The notes beneath the pieces were generated by a model that was not told the DNA's origin, did not search any database, and was given only the letters and a program-made list of their open reading frames with translations. DNA of 64,000 nucleotides from Tyto alba. Taxonomy: Eukaryota > Chordata > Aves > Strigiformes > Tytonidae. Position 1 is the first letter of the stretch. The number at the start of each line of letters is the position of its first letter. The DNA lies in NCBI RefSeq assembly GCF_018691265.1, contig NW_024881303.1, positions 12,207,777 to 12,271,776 on the forward strand, in the 5' to 3' direction. Shown piece after piece: positions 1-60,700 of this stretch. A program made the position numbers and the translations under genes.

Positions 1-33
1 CCCTCTGCAGCTTGCCTTTCCTTGCAGAAGGGA

Positions 34-182
34 CCATCCATCCATCCATCCATCCATCCATCCATCCATCCATCCATCCATCCATCCATCCATCCATCCA
101 TCCATCCATCCATCCATCCATCCATCCATCCATCCATCCATCCATCCATCCATCCATCCATCCATCCATCCACCCACCCACC
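34..182. repeat. (CCAT)n tetranucleotide microsatellite with C-rich tail
   Basis: About 35 nearly perfect CCAT units from 34 to ~172, grading into CCCA units and a C-rich tail to ~205. The array creates a spurious open frame of repeated His-Pro-Ser-Ile. It is likely to vary in length between individuals. Confidence 0.98.
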
Positions 183-1396
183 CCCCCATCCCCCCCACCC
201 CCCCAGGCAGCCTCTGGGTTTTCAGCAGGCACCCCCGCGCCACCAGCCCCGCTCCTTTGGGGCGCTGCAGACACAGGACAATTAAAACACACGCTTTCCT
301 GGGTCTCCAAGTTCCCATCGGGCTGGTGGTTTTCCCATCTAGGTGGAAACGTGTGTGAAAGCACTTATTGCATGCTTTTTGGCTGGGTAAGCTGGGGGGG
401 GGAAATAATTCCGTGCTTAGGAAGACTGCTCTTTTGTAGTTGGTTACAGCGCTCACGCCGAGCTGAGGTCTAAAAGACACCTCCAAACAAACAGGTCTTT
501 ACCTTGAGATAAGCAAATGACTGAAAACCACGCAATTATAACACCAGTAGCAATTTACTTTCTGATTTTGCATCCCTGTATGTTTTAACACAACTATTTT
601 CACGGTGAGGTATTTCAATATCTGGTATTATTCACCTAATACATTCAGTGTGATGCACAACTACGAGGAAACATGAACTGTATGAATATTTTGGGTTTAT
701 GCCCTGAATTTCATATGGGTATTATTAAACGATACCATAAGGGTATTAATGGGATGAGAACTGCAACATTTCTGTGCCTTGAAATTCAATGCTGTGGTTC
801 CCACAGCAACCATAACCATGGCCACTCTGCATGAATTTTACATCTGAGCCTCAGAACACACAGTTCCAAGTGCTCAACAAACGTAAGCAAAAACCAAGCA
901 ATAGCATTTTTTTTTTTTTTTCTCTTGCAATAAATATCTTACCTGCTAAGCCACAACCCCTGCACGGTGTTAACGGCACCCGTAGGTGAGCTCCCAACAA
1001 CGGCCAGTGCACGCCCCGAGCACGGCTTCTGCGCACAGACACTTGCAGGGTCCACAGCGCGGTTACCGACACAGCTTCTGCCTTCAGTTACTGCTGGAAC
1101 GAGAGCCCACTGCTTGTACCAAAGGTTAAAATCTACTTAGAAGGCTAAGAAAGACCAGTTTTTTGAACGGGTCTTTCAAATTCTTTCGCTTCCAATACCA
1201 TACTATTGCAACTTCAGAAACACTGGGTGAAGAGACTGCTCCTCCATGGTTTTGCTCATTTTATCCAGCCCCTTTGCTTGGAGGCAGGACCTGGTAGTAC
1301 ATGAAGAACAGACCAACCGAAACAGGAACCTGAAAACCAAGTTAACTTATTTGGATAAAAGGTTAGCTTTTTTCTGCTCTTGTCAGAAGTAAGGAG

Positions 1397-1414
1397 CACA
1401 CACACACACACACA
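1397..1414. repeat. (CA)9 dinucleotide repeat
   Basis: Nine uninterrupted CA units, directly visible in the downstream flank. Confidence 0.95.
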
Positions 1415-2040
1415 GAACAATTATTCTATCTGTCTTGTGCTTCTTGGATTTCTCTAATCACTTACTGCCTCTGCAATGCAGGACACTGATGGGCCTTTGG
1501 TATGAAGGAGGCAACTTTAAAAAAAATTCTTATTAATTGCACTAGGTTTAGCTTTTATCCAAAGCTTACCCCCCTTCCTGCTGGATAAATCTCTCCTCTG
1601 AAGCAATGAAGTAATGGTTAGTGGTGAAATCAATGCAGCAACTCACTGCTACCGGAGGGAAAAATTCCAGTTAAAGGTAGAATTTTCACAACCACACTTC
1701 ATCATAATATCAGGTCAGGGGTTTAATTGGCATCAGTGATCTACAGTAACATGAGCCTATCCTTACAGGAAAGCTCCAGGGCTTTACTATGAAAACTTAG
1801 AGATGAGATTGCATTGACAGTTGGAAATATGGGAAATGGCAAACCTACATGTCTCAAATTCAGTGTTAATCTACAGTGGGATCAGCTTCCCAAAACTGTA
1901 TTTACTATTTCCTAAACATCTGGAATGTGAATTAGAAAACAAAAATTTTGCATTAGTATGAACCCCCCCCCCAAATAGTAGAAACAACATCTACTACAGA
2001 GATTCGTTAAATATTTAACTCTTTGTGCTACTAAGAAAAG

Positions 2041-2340
2041 ACACAGTCTCGGACAGCTGATCAGGGGGTGCCCAGCAAGGAACACCCAACCACCCCACCC
2101 CGGAGACACCGAGACCACGGCCAGCTCACGGGTGGCCTCTGCCCTCACCCAGCCCGGTGCCCGAGCTCTTCGGGACCCCAAACCAGCACGAGCAAGCAGG
2201 CGTCACCCCAAAGCGGCCGGGTGCGTGCTGCTGCTCCCGGCTGGGCCGCGGCGGAGCGAGCGGGGCTGCCGGCTGGTCCCGACGGAACTGCAATCCACAA
2301 CGGCGGCTACGACGCAGCGGCTGCAGGACGCGCTCGTTAA
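2041..2340. promoter_or_regulatory. CpG-rich island downstream of MARK3
   Basis: I count 30 CpG dinucleotides in these 300 bases, against a mostly CpG-poor, AT-rich surround. It lies ~3.5 kb beyond the MARK3 stop codon. No exon or conserved protein is visible in it. It could be an orphan CpG island, an alternative or antisense promoter, or simply a GC-rich relic. Function is inferred from composition only. Confidence 0.4.
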
Positions 2341-3708
2341 AAGTCTCTACACATTATCCCAACAGGCCCGTGGGTGTCGGAGCTTTTAACTGAATGGGAG
2401 ACACCTCTCTTTACGTTTCAGATCCGGTACAATCTTTCCTAATGATTAGGACCTGCTGAACCTCTGACTTAATTTTTTTTTAACATAAACATGTGGATAC
2501 TAATTTCAGATTTTTTTTTAAAACATTCTGATTTATCTTGACAAAAAAAATACTGCAATTAAAAAAATCTGGGATCCAGCACCTCACTATATTTGATCTT
2601 GAAATTTCACTGTAATACAAAAGGTGAATCTTGCCCAAATCTCTACTACAAAAATCTCTGAACCCACAAAGATTGGACCAGATGCTGTAGCTTGAATAAA
2701 AGCAGTGTGCAAAGCACTTAGACCAGCAAGATTAGCCGTTCCTCTAACCCACCTCTCTCTACTTCTTCTCAATGTGGTCAAAGACCTTAGACATTGTAAA
2801 GAGGTCAAATAGACTGGAGTGTTTTAGAAAGCCTAAGTAAAGGGAAGGTTTGCATGAGGAAGTTTTTCTGAACTTGTTTGCTCCTGCTCGGTGTTCACAT
2901 TTTTTTTTTAACGTACAGATCTTTAAACAGTTTAAAGCAGTCAACCCCCTGCAAGCCAAATGCTAAGACATTTTTCCCTGCCAGACCCAGCAACCAAAAG
3001 ACATCTTTATGGCTGGATGAGACAGGTTTTAGCAATGCAAACCTTTAGGCACAAGCCTGTTGCAAACAACCCCCCAGCACGCTGTTTGGACCACACACTC
3101 CAGGACACCAGCGTCCCGTCACATAAACCCACTCCGCGGTTGCTGGACGTGCATCTCAAAGGGCCCAGGCCTGCTGCTACCTCCTCACCGCACACTGGCC
3201 TCCAATTATTTTAAAAAATTGTCTCTTAAGCAGAGGAAAAAAAAAAAAAAAAAACCAACAGTTGTAGTTCTGCAGAGTCACATCACCAGCAGTGCTGATA
3301 AACCTACACGGATCGCCAAGGAATACGAAGAAGTGTGCTCGGCCTGTGCTCGGGAAGAAGCTCGTCTTTGGTTTGGAGAACTGAAGAAAGCTGTTTTCCT
3401 TTCCAGGCAACTCCTAGAGGCTTGGCCAGCGAGTGTACAGTATGCTAAAGAAACAAGGGTATATTCTTGCAACTTGATAATTTTACAAGGCATTTGGGAA
3501 GGACGCTGTTAAAAATCTGTTTCCAATTACAGTAAGTAAATGTTTTTTAATACTTCAAATACAGATTTACTCTGAAAGAACCTGTTGAGAACACTAAGAA
3601 AAATAGTTAAGAACAAACTTTAAATATCCAAATTATGATACTGGTGCACTTTTTGGAAACAATTACATACTTAACAGGTGAAGTAGGAAGACAGTATTTC
3701 AGAAAACA

Positions 3709-5836
3709 TTTAATGTGAAACCTTTTGGAACTTCCATCAAATACACATTTACATCATTTATCAGAACATTTTTTCAGTTCAGACAACAAAAGTGCACCGT
3801 CGGGTGAAAAAAATACATTTGGAGGAGTGCTTAAAACGTAGGAAGTGAAAGGACAGGTGACTATTCACCTGAGAAAGCACAATGACTGCCCTGAAATGTC
3901 TTATTGCTATTACAAAATGAAGTTTTCATGGAAAAAACCCTACTGAGCAGCACAGGCACAGGCAGAGCACTGAAAGCCAAGTGAACTCTGGTAGCACCTG
4001 GAGTTCTCAAGCCATGGCATGATACATAATATACAGAAAATAAAAATGCAAATTCAGGAATATTTACTACATTTAACAACTATGATTACCCTTTAAGCTA
4101 GCATAATCGATATGAAGGCTTAGGGGGAAAGAGAGGAAGTCTGCTGTCTTCACAGACCACAGATCACAAGAACTAACTTGCAAAATACTAAGGATTTTGC
4201 ATTTTCACCTTGGGTCGAATCTGAACTGTGTACTATGAATAACTATTAGCTCACTGCAAATTTAAAATGCAAATTTAGGCTCCAGTTTAAAGCACATGTT
4301 AAATACATGCTTAAGTGCTTCACTGAAATATAACCGTAAAACATTAATACAAAAAGTCAAGGAGATAATGCAGGATGTTATCTACAAGTCCTTGATGAAA
4401 TAAACCAAGTATCAGTAGGAAACAAAGCACGAAGAAATCTCTTCATTTGAGTTTGCAACATCAAATCCAGCTCACCACAGTGATGGTTAAAAAGTGGGGA
4501 CCATCCCCGAGTAGCTTCACGTCCTACGGAAATCTAGCTGGCCATCACAGAGTTCACCAAGGGCAGGTTTCCACACCGCACCTGAAAAGAGCGACAGTGG
4601 ACTCCCTCTGCACCAGAACCTGGAGACACGACTCGAAGGCAACGCAACCAGCGCCGAGTGGAAGCAGGCTGGAAGGGAGCTGCAAGGGCAAGTTTTAACT
4701 GCTACTGCCTGTGTAGTTTAGCAAGCTGGAGGTTACAACCGAGGGGACCGGCAGCCGATCTGACCCCCCCCGTTGGGGTTCAGCACTGTGCGTGCCCAGC
4801 GCGCAGGACAGCCCTGCCCCCCGGGCAGCGGCACCGCCTCGGATGGGGCAACCCCCGTCAGGACGCGCGTGTTATTTCAGAGTCCTTCTGTGCTTGTGTC
4901 AGTCTCACCTAGTCTAACGCGGAGAACTCGGTCTGAAAGAAAAAGCCACGAGTCAGCGTTTAGCACGTCCTCTTAGGCTGCCTCACCCTGCAGAGGAACG
5001 GTGGAACGACAGGGAAGTGTTCTCAGCTGCAATCAATACTCATAAGCCGAAAGGACAAAGATACAATTTCAGTAGTTTAGCAGAAGCAGAAGAATGGAAG
5101 CGTTTACCCAAATTTTAATGCACAAGTCAACTACATTTTTTTAAAATTTGATTCAGACTTAAATAATAAATAGGTGGGCAAAATATAATGCAAGACTTAC
5201 TCAGTAAAAGTGAATTTTTAATAATCTCATGAGATCTACTTAGAAAACAGGACTAATAATGTTCACAACCGTAAATCCAAACCCTTCACACACTTTTTTT
5301 TTTTTTTTTTTTTCCTTAACACAGCAGTGAACTGTAAACCTGCATTTACTGGTTATCGCTTCAGTTATTCTAAATATTAACTCAAGTGTTTCCTCCTTGG
5401 CCATTTCAATTTTTAGCACCAAAATTAGCCCAAAAAGAGGTACTGGTACAGCTCGATGTTGTAAATGAATTGTTTACATATAATAGTTTATATATTATAC
5501 ACACATACTGTACATTCACACGTCCACACAAACAGGAGGCATATTTAAATGAATATATTCTGTGTTTCAATTTGTTGTCAAAGACTTAGGAGCAATGGAA
5601 ATAAAGCAGAAGGGGTAATATTTTACATAGTAGGCAACTTTAATGCTGTAGTGCACTTATAAAAAAGTCCAACTCTCCCTCCCAGCTCAGCAGCTTTTTT
5701 TTTTTTTTTCTTTTTTAATATCACTATTCAGAAGGATGCAGAAGTTATTGCCTAAATGTTATTCTATACATTTCCATCGGAATTCTCAAAAACACTTGAA
5801 ATTGCTAACTAATTTACAACTTAACTATTTTTCTTG
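3709..5836 (-). other. MARK3: MARK3 3' untranslated region, end uncertain
   Basis: This AT-rich sequence follows the stop codon. I saw no AATAAA on the minus strand here, but ATTAAA variants occur at 5714-5719, 5639-5644, 5217-5222, 5114-5119 and 3709-3714. The last sits in typical U-rich 3' UTR sequence, so the UTR may be as short as ~200 nt or as long as ~2.1 kb. Other contents: a 20-base T run at 5294-5313, a second T-rich tract near 5696-5716, and a moderately GC-rich stretch at ~4500-4990. No gene is seen on the plus strand. Confidence 0.4.
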
Positions 5837-54737
<48,901 letters not shown>

Positions 54738-57700
54738 CTGCAATAAAAACATACACAGGTAAGGCTGAGAAATAAAGACAAAACACATCAATGACAAGAA
54801 GCATACAACATTCAAAAACATTAGCAATGCCTCTGGAAAAACCTTCAAAGGATCCAACTCAAACTTCAGATTCATGCCGAACTTTGTTCTGATGGGGACA
54901 ATAAAGAGGTTCCCAGTTCCTAACACAATATCCATTTCATCACCTGGTGAAGGCCAAGTGGAACATCACCTGAACTGCAACAACAGTTGAACATTCTTAA
55001 GTAACTTACGTGGATTGCCGAATCAGTCATGGTACACAGAGGTTCTTGATATTATTTCCACTTTGCATTACTGTGCCTAACCCAAAGCTTTTCCAAAAGT
55101 ACACAGTAAACTGTTCACCCTCACTGGACAGTTTAATACTACTGGCAAAGTTTTTTTTTTTATTTCTATTTCTCTTGTACTAGACTCCTGCTCCTATAAA
55201 ACCTCATGACTGAAAATACTCAGGATGATCTGGAGAACAATGGAAGAAATTTTACCAAATGTATAGGAACCTCAGATATAATAGGCTGAGTACCAGCTAC
55301 AGAGATCTGAGATGCTGTCTGCAATTTGTTAAAGCCCTTTCACTCAGTTTCCCTGAACAGCTATTAATTGTAAAAATGAATAGGTATATATCATGCCTAT
55401 AATAATCTTTATTCATTGGATCACATGTTTACGATAACAGTAAAGTATTTTTTCATTTCCTGACAGCTTGCTTATGAAAGAGCAGGTCCCCTCCCACACG
55501 TCCCTTAGTTCTCAATTTATGGTTGAGATCCATACATCAACTTCACTAATTAAAATATTAGTTAGAAAAGCTCAGTAGTCTGCAAATGTGGAACAAATGT
55601 CTGGCTACACGGAAAATGACATTAAATTTGCAGTCATCCCAATTCTTCCTTTTCTACTACTACTACTCGTGCTGAAATCCAGTGGGGACAACCAAAAATC
55701 TGGCATACAGCAACACTCAATCTGAAAATCACTGCAGCACAAGGATATGAGATCATAACTCATGAGCTAACAACCATGGTACAGGCACAAATGAACAAAT
55801 CCATGCTTGCATGACACTTGGCAAGTTTCACACTCTTTTTAATAACCTGATGTAACCTTGTGACCGTATACTCTGGCATCTTAAATTCCTTGGTTTGTTA
55901 ATTTGAGTGCAACAGCTGTGACCAAATTATTTTTAAAAACACATTCATTTCATTTAAGAAATACTGATAGAAGGCTACGACAACTCTTAGAAAATCGTTT
56001 CAATAGCTACTATTAAAAAAAAAAAAAAAAGACACACACTGTGGTGCATATAATGTTTTAGCATCAATCCGGCTTTAGCTTCTCCTTACTGCCTGGCTAC
56101 TGCATTGTCACCAGATCTGTACTTCCCATACAGGTACTTAATTTCTACGATCACATTATCCCTCCACTTTAGTAAGTTTTTTATATATGTGTGTGTGTAT
56201 ATATCCCTAAACAGGCTGCTGTAAGAACGATTAAAGACAAGGAAACATTTCCTGTAGTTCTTTTCAGAACTCACTCCTACTTTTCCAACATCTTCTTATG
56301 GGGCTCATGCTAGAACTGCACAAGCCATACCAACAGTAGGTACAGTACACAGAGACTGCATCTTCTGCTCAATACTCCACTGATTTTACGTGGACAGAAC
56401 TAGCCTTCCTGGCAGAAGACCATCTCTACCTGATCACCCAAGCTCTTTTTCAGAATTATTGCTTCCCATTCCTTTACCACACATTATGACCTTCATTCCT
56501 CATTCCTTACGTGCATGATTTCACATTTGGCTGAAGTGAAATACAGAGTTTTCTTACATACAGGTTATTACATGTTCCTGATGATTGGCACATCCTGCCC
56601 TATTCAATACTCTAGCAATCATTTTCAGGAGCAGTAGTATACATTTCTTCCAAAACACTAATAAATGGCGCAGGAACAAGAAGCACACCCATAATGAGAT
56701 CCAGTAAAAATCCAATGCTTGATAACAATTCATTGTTTTCAATAATATAGAGACCTATAACAACTGACTAAGTGTTTATCAATCAATAATTCTCAAGGAG
56801 AGGAAGGACAAGTCCAGTCACCCAGCTGAAGGAAATAGTAAAGCCGGTGAAATCCTGCATCAACAATTTCACTATTTTGCATACCCTTAATGCCAGGCTG
56901 GTGCTGGTTGTTCAGGCCATCTCAGTTACCCCTGTATGCACTAGCACAGCAGTGCCAATCCTCTACACTTCCCTAAACTTTGACTTCTAACAAACCTTGC
57001 AGCACACAATATAGAGAACTTCTCTGTCAGCTCCTTTGGTACCTTCTAGTGTCAAATTATTCACACTAGCTAGAAAAAAAGCAACTGCTGATGCTAGATG
57101 CTAACATCCTCTTACATTGCTACCCCCAGCAATCAGGGACGGATGTTCTGTACAGGGTCACAAAGCTATTTCTTGGATATATTAGAGGAAGGCTCACTTC
57201 AAGTACAGCATCCCAGGAATACAGCTGTACTACTTATGCTGCTCTACAACAAGATGATAACCTACCTCAGAAGAAGAAGCATCTCAGAACTATTTAGATT
57301 ATTGCCCTTTCTCATCTGGGCACATGACACAGGCACACAAGCTGGCTTCAGCAAGAGCCAGCCTGCCTCCAAGCATGGCTTATTAGCTTAGGCTCTCTAG
57401 CAGACAGATTCAACAGGCAGACTTCTGAACCACACAGCTGACTCTGAAAACAAGAGTATCCACATCTGCACTGTTTTGTGCTTGAAGCAGTAAGAGGTGT
57501 TACACCTGAGCTAGCTTATATGGTAGTTGAGATGTAGGCATCAGGCACCATGTATTACCAAACCAGAGGACCTGGGTTATTCAGAACTCATCTTACTCAT
57601 ATCCTACTTGTTTAGATAAACAATATTAGGAAAAAGACAGATTCTGTTATACTAAGAAATTCTATTCCACATAGTAAACCACCCCAGTTAATACATCTTG

Positions 57701-60700
57701 AGAGCTTCACTGTCCTGTTGAGGAATGACTTCTTGTGTCCTATCATTTTTTTCACGCTTTCTAGCTTTGCACTTAAAGGGAAGAATTAACAGCTGTGCAC
57801 TTATTTGGACTAGAGTTGATAAATTTAACACAATCTCCTTGTATGGAGGTTTGCATTACCACCCTAACCCGAATTATTTCTTTTCAAGAATATGACCTTT
57901 TTCAGCTGTACTTTTTGAGTATCAAGCTGTGTGTTCCTAAGCAGTTCAGTTCTCTCCAACTGACTTGCACATAGTCATGTTTCACTCTGTAGAAATCTGT
58001 CTATTTTCAACTGTATCTGATTTGGACTTTATTTTACTTCACATAAGTAAATCTTTCAGCAAGTCCTTCCTCTGTCAAATACAAGATTATTATATTGAAC
58101 AAGCTTTCTATCAACTGCGGAAAGCAGCTTCCCAGTTTCAACATGGATTTTCTTTTGCTTATGGAAATGAAGGAAGAAGAGGGCTTGGTAGCATACAGTA
58201 CTAAAAAGCATTAAACTCAAAACTGAGTAAAAGTGTTTCTCCCACCCAAATAATTTTCAAGAAGCCATGATAGGTAGATGGGAAGCCAAATGGTGTAGGC
58301 AAAAAGCAAAAATATAGATGGTCCAGGAAAAGTTCAAGTCACACACTGGCTTGTATAGCCTTTGGCTGTACTCAGCTACTTCCCAGGGTAGTTTCCTCAA
58401 ACAGATTAACAGCTCCAACCTCAGCCCGCAGAAGTAGTAACAGCATCCTCTGCTCACTCAACTGAGATGCAGGTCATTTGTCTTTTCCCAAGCAGATCTT
58501 CAACTTGGCAGATTTTTCCTCCCTTACCTCCCGAGCCCCAAAGATTCTGTTAAATTTCAAGCTTCTTTCCTAGGTCCACATTCATGTGGCTTCAGTAAGA
58601 AAGGGGGTTTGTCTTAAAAACGTAAGATTTAAAACAAGGATGTGCTTATTTGTAGTAAGTTTCCATACACTGTGGTAGGTGAGATATATCTCCTGGACAT
58701 GCGTTCTGTGCAAGGGTAACACTCATTCATGACACTCACCATTGCTGAGGGATTCACAAAATACCTGTCTTCACGCAAAGACAGACCATTATACTGCAGA
58801 TGGGGAACCGAAGCAAGAACACCGTCTCCTGAAATCCACTCATGACACTTCCTTCCATATCTTGACATGCATCAGGTTCCATTTCAAAATCGTTTAAATA
58901 CTTTAAAGGTTTGAGGGGTTTCTGCACAGAGTAGGAGGGTTCCCTAAAAAACCTATTCATTTTCGAGCCAAGAAAACAACTTCTCTCATAAAAAAAAAAA
59001 AAAAAAAAAAAAGCATTCTCCTCCTCCCCCCCAGCCCCACCCTGGTATTACTCAACCCAGGAGTAAAAGATCTCTATTTGTGAGAGACCTTACTGTGAGT
59101 GAGAGACTGAGCCTAAGACCAACTATATTTGGAACATAACACAAAACCCACCTTTTCGCAAAAGCCTTCCCCCAGTGATGAGCCGACATCCTTTCATAGC
59201 CAGATAATGATTAGCATGAAGAGAAAGAAAAGAAAATAAAGTAAAAAGCAAATGAAGTATGAAGGTGCCGATAACTGAAATCTTTTTGGTAGATGTTAGC
59301 TTTATCCAGCATCTGTATGATTAGAGATATCTTAATATTCAGAGCATTAGGAACACACAAGGCAGAGGATGACTAGTATTAAAGTTCTTATACTGCTTAA
59401 GAAGTTGCCAACAGCTGAGAGTAACCTGGAAGAGACAGAATCTGATATCCATTTGAAGAGCTGAAAAACACTAAGAAATCAGAATGCCCAAGACTTGCAA
59501 AAATCCATGTTTATTTACAGTAAATAGGAAGCTTTCTTTCTAAAACAAGGAGGACAAACGGTATCAACATTTTTTTTTTAAAGCATTTATTTCATACAAT
59601 AGTGAAAACTACCATCTCATCAGCGAAATGAACTAATAAAATGTAATCTTACAGAAGTCTCTAGAAATGTTTATTACCTTAGCTCTTACCTCATCTTTGT
59701 ATGAAATACTACAAAGTGATATTATAGAATTTCCTGGAAAGCTGTCAGACTAGCAGCAATCACAATAGCCTCATTTGATTCAGCATTTTTAATTATAATA
59801 AGAAAAAATTGTACTTAAAGCCTATGCCTTACTATGTTAATAATCTAAACATTCCAGGGCATGATAAATATTTGAGACATTAAATTGCTTCATTACCCTA
59901 ACTTGGGCACACAACATACAAATACATGGTAATTTTTGGCTGCACACTCCACACCAGCACTCCTATTTATAGAAACACTTAGAGGAAACATATCATAGTT
60001 TTTAAAACACAAAAATATTTTAAATGAAACATGTGAAGACAAATTTCACCACAGCCCTTCGTAACAATGTTTTGTATTTTATTTTCCATTTATCATTACC
60101 ATCTTTAAGAACATACAGACTGCTGAGTACTACTCAGGGAAAAAAGGTTAGCCCTAAGGATATTCACAGAGGTAGCGTCTTATTGTGCAGATATATCTGT
60201 GAAACAGCACAGCAGGGCATCCTGCGACTGCTGACGAAGGAATTCTACTGGAAAGTCAAAACACAGACTTACATTTCTGGCAACCACCAAGAGGTGTCAC
60301 AGCAAACACTCAGCCACAATTGTCTACATACCAGTTACTGCTCTGGGAATCCCTAAGTCATCATATATTATAAAATATTACATTATTTTCCTATGTTATA
60401 AAACAGGAAGACATCAGGTAAAGATGTCCTATATTTGTCCTGATTTTACTTTCCACCCACCACTGACCAGGGCACAAATCAGGACATGGAGCAAGGTCGA
60501 TTGTCAGACTTGGTATGCCCGTGCCGACGTCTGCATAACCAATTCTTTGGTTCCAGCACAGGTAATTAAAAGGCAGCTTTTAGACCAGCTTGCTACATAA
60601 TCAATCTTAAGGGTGAACAGTCATGGCTTCCATCTCATGAAATTTTAAACGCTGTCCTACAAAGGAAAATCCTATCCAATGTGGTATTAAAGTTATCAAT

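Larger units (their letters stand above)
1..3708. other. Flank downstream of MARK3, no gene recognised
   Basis: No convincing exon on either strand. The stretch holds the CCAT microsatellite (34-182), a CA dinucleotide run (1397-1414), short homopolymers (T near 908-921, A near 3238-3254) and a CpG-rich island (2041-2340). In mammals the next gene downstream of MARK3 is CKB in convergent orientation, so a plus-strand CKB may lie to the left of base 1. None of its sequence was recognised here. Confidence 0.5.

Noticed and set aside
12..473. Open frame with repeated HPSI residues
   Set aside because: It is produced by the CCAT microsatellite and reads into unrelated flank; no splice or protein support.
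3060..3512. 150-codon plus-strand frame
   Set aside because: It spans a poly-A-encoded lysine run, has no recognisable domain, and lies in MARK3 downstream flank.
1..3700. Search for CKB, the convergent neighbour of MARK3 in mammals
   Set aside because: No creatine kinase sequence recognised on the plus strand.
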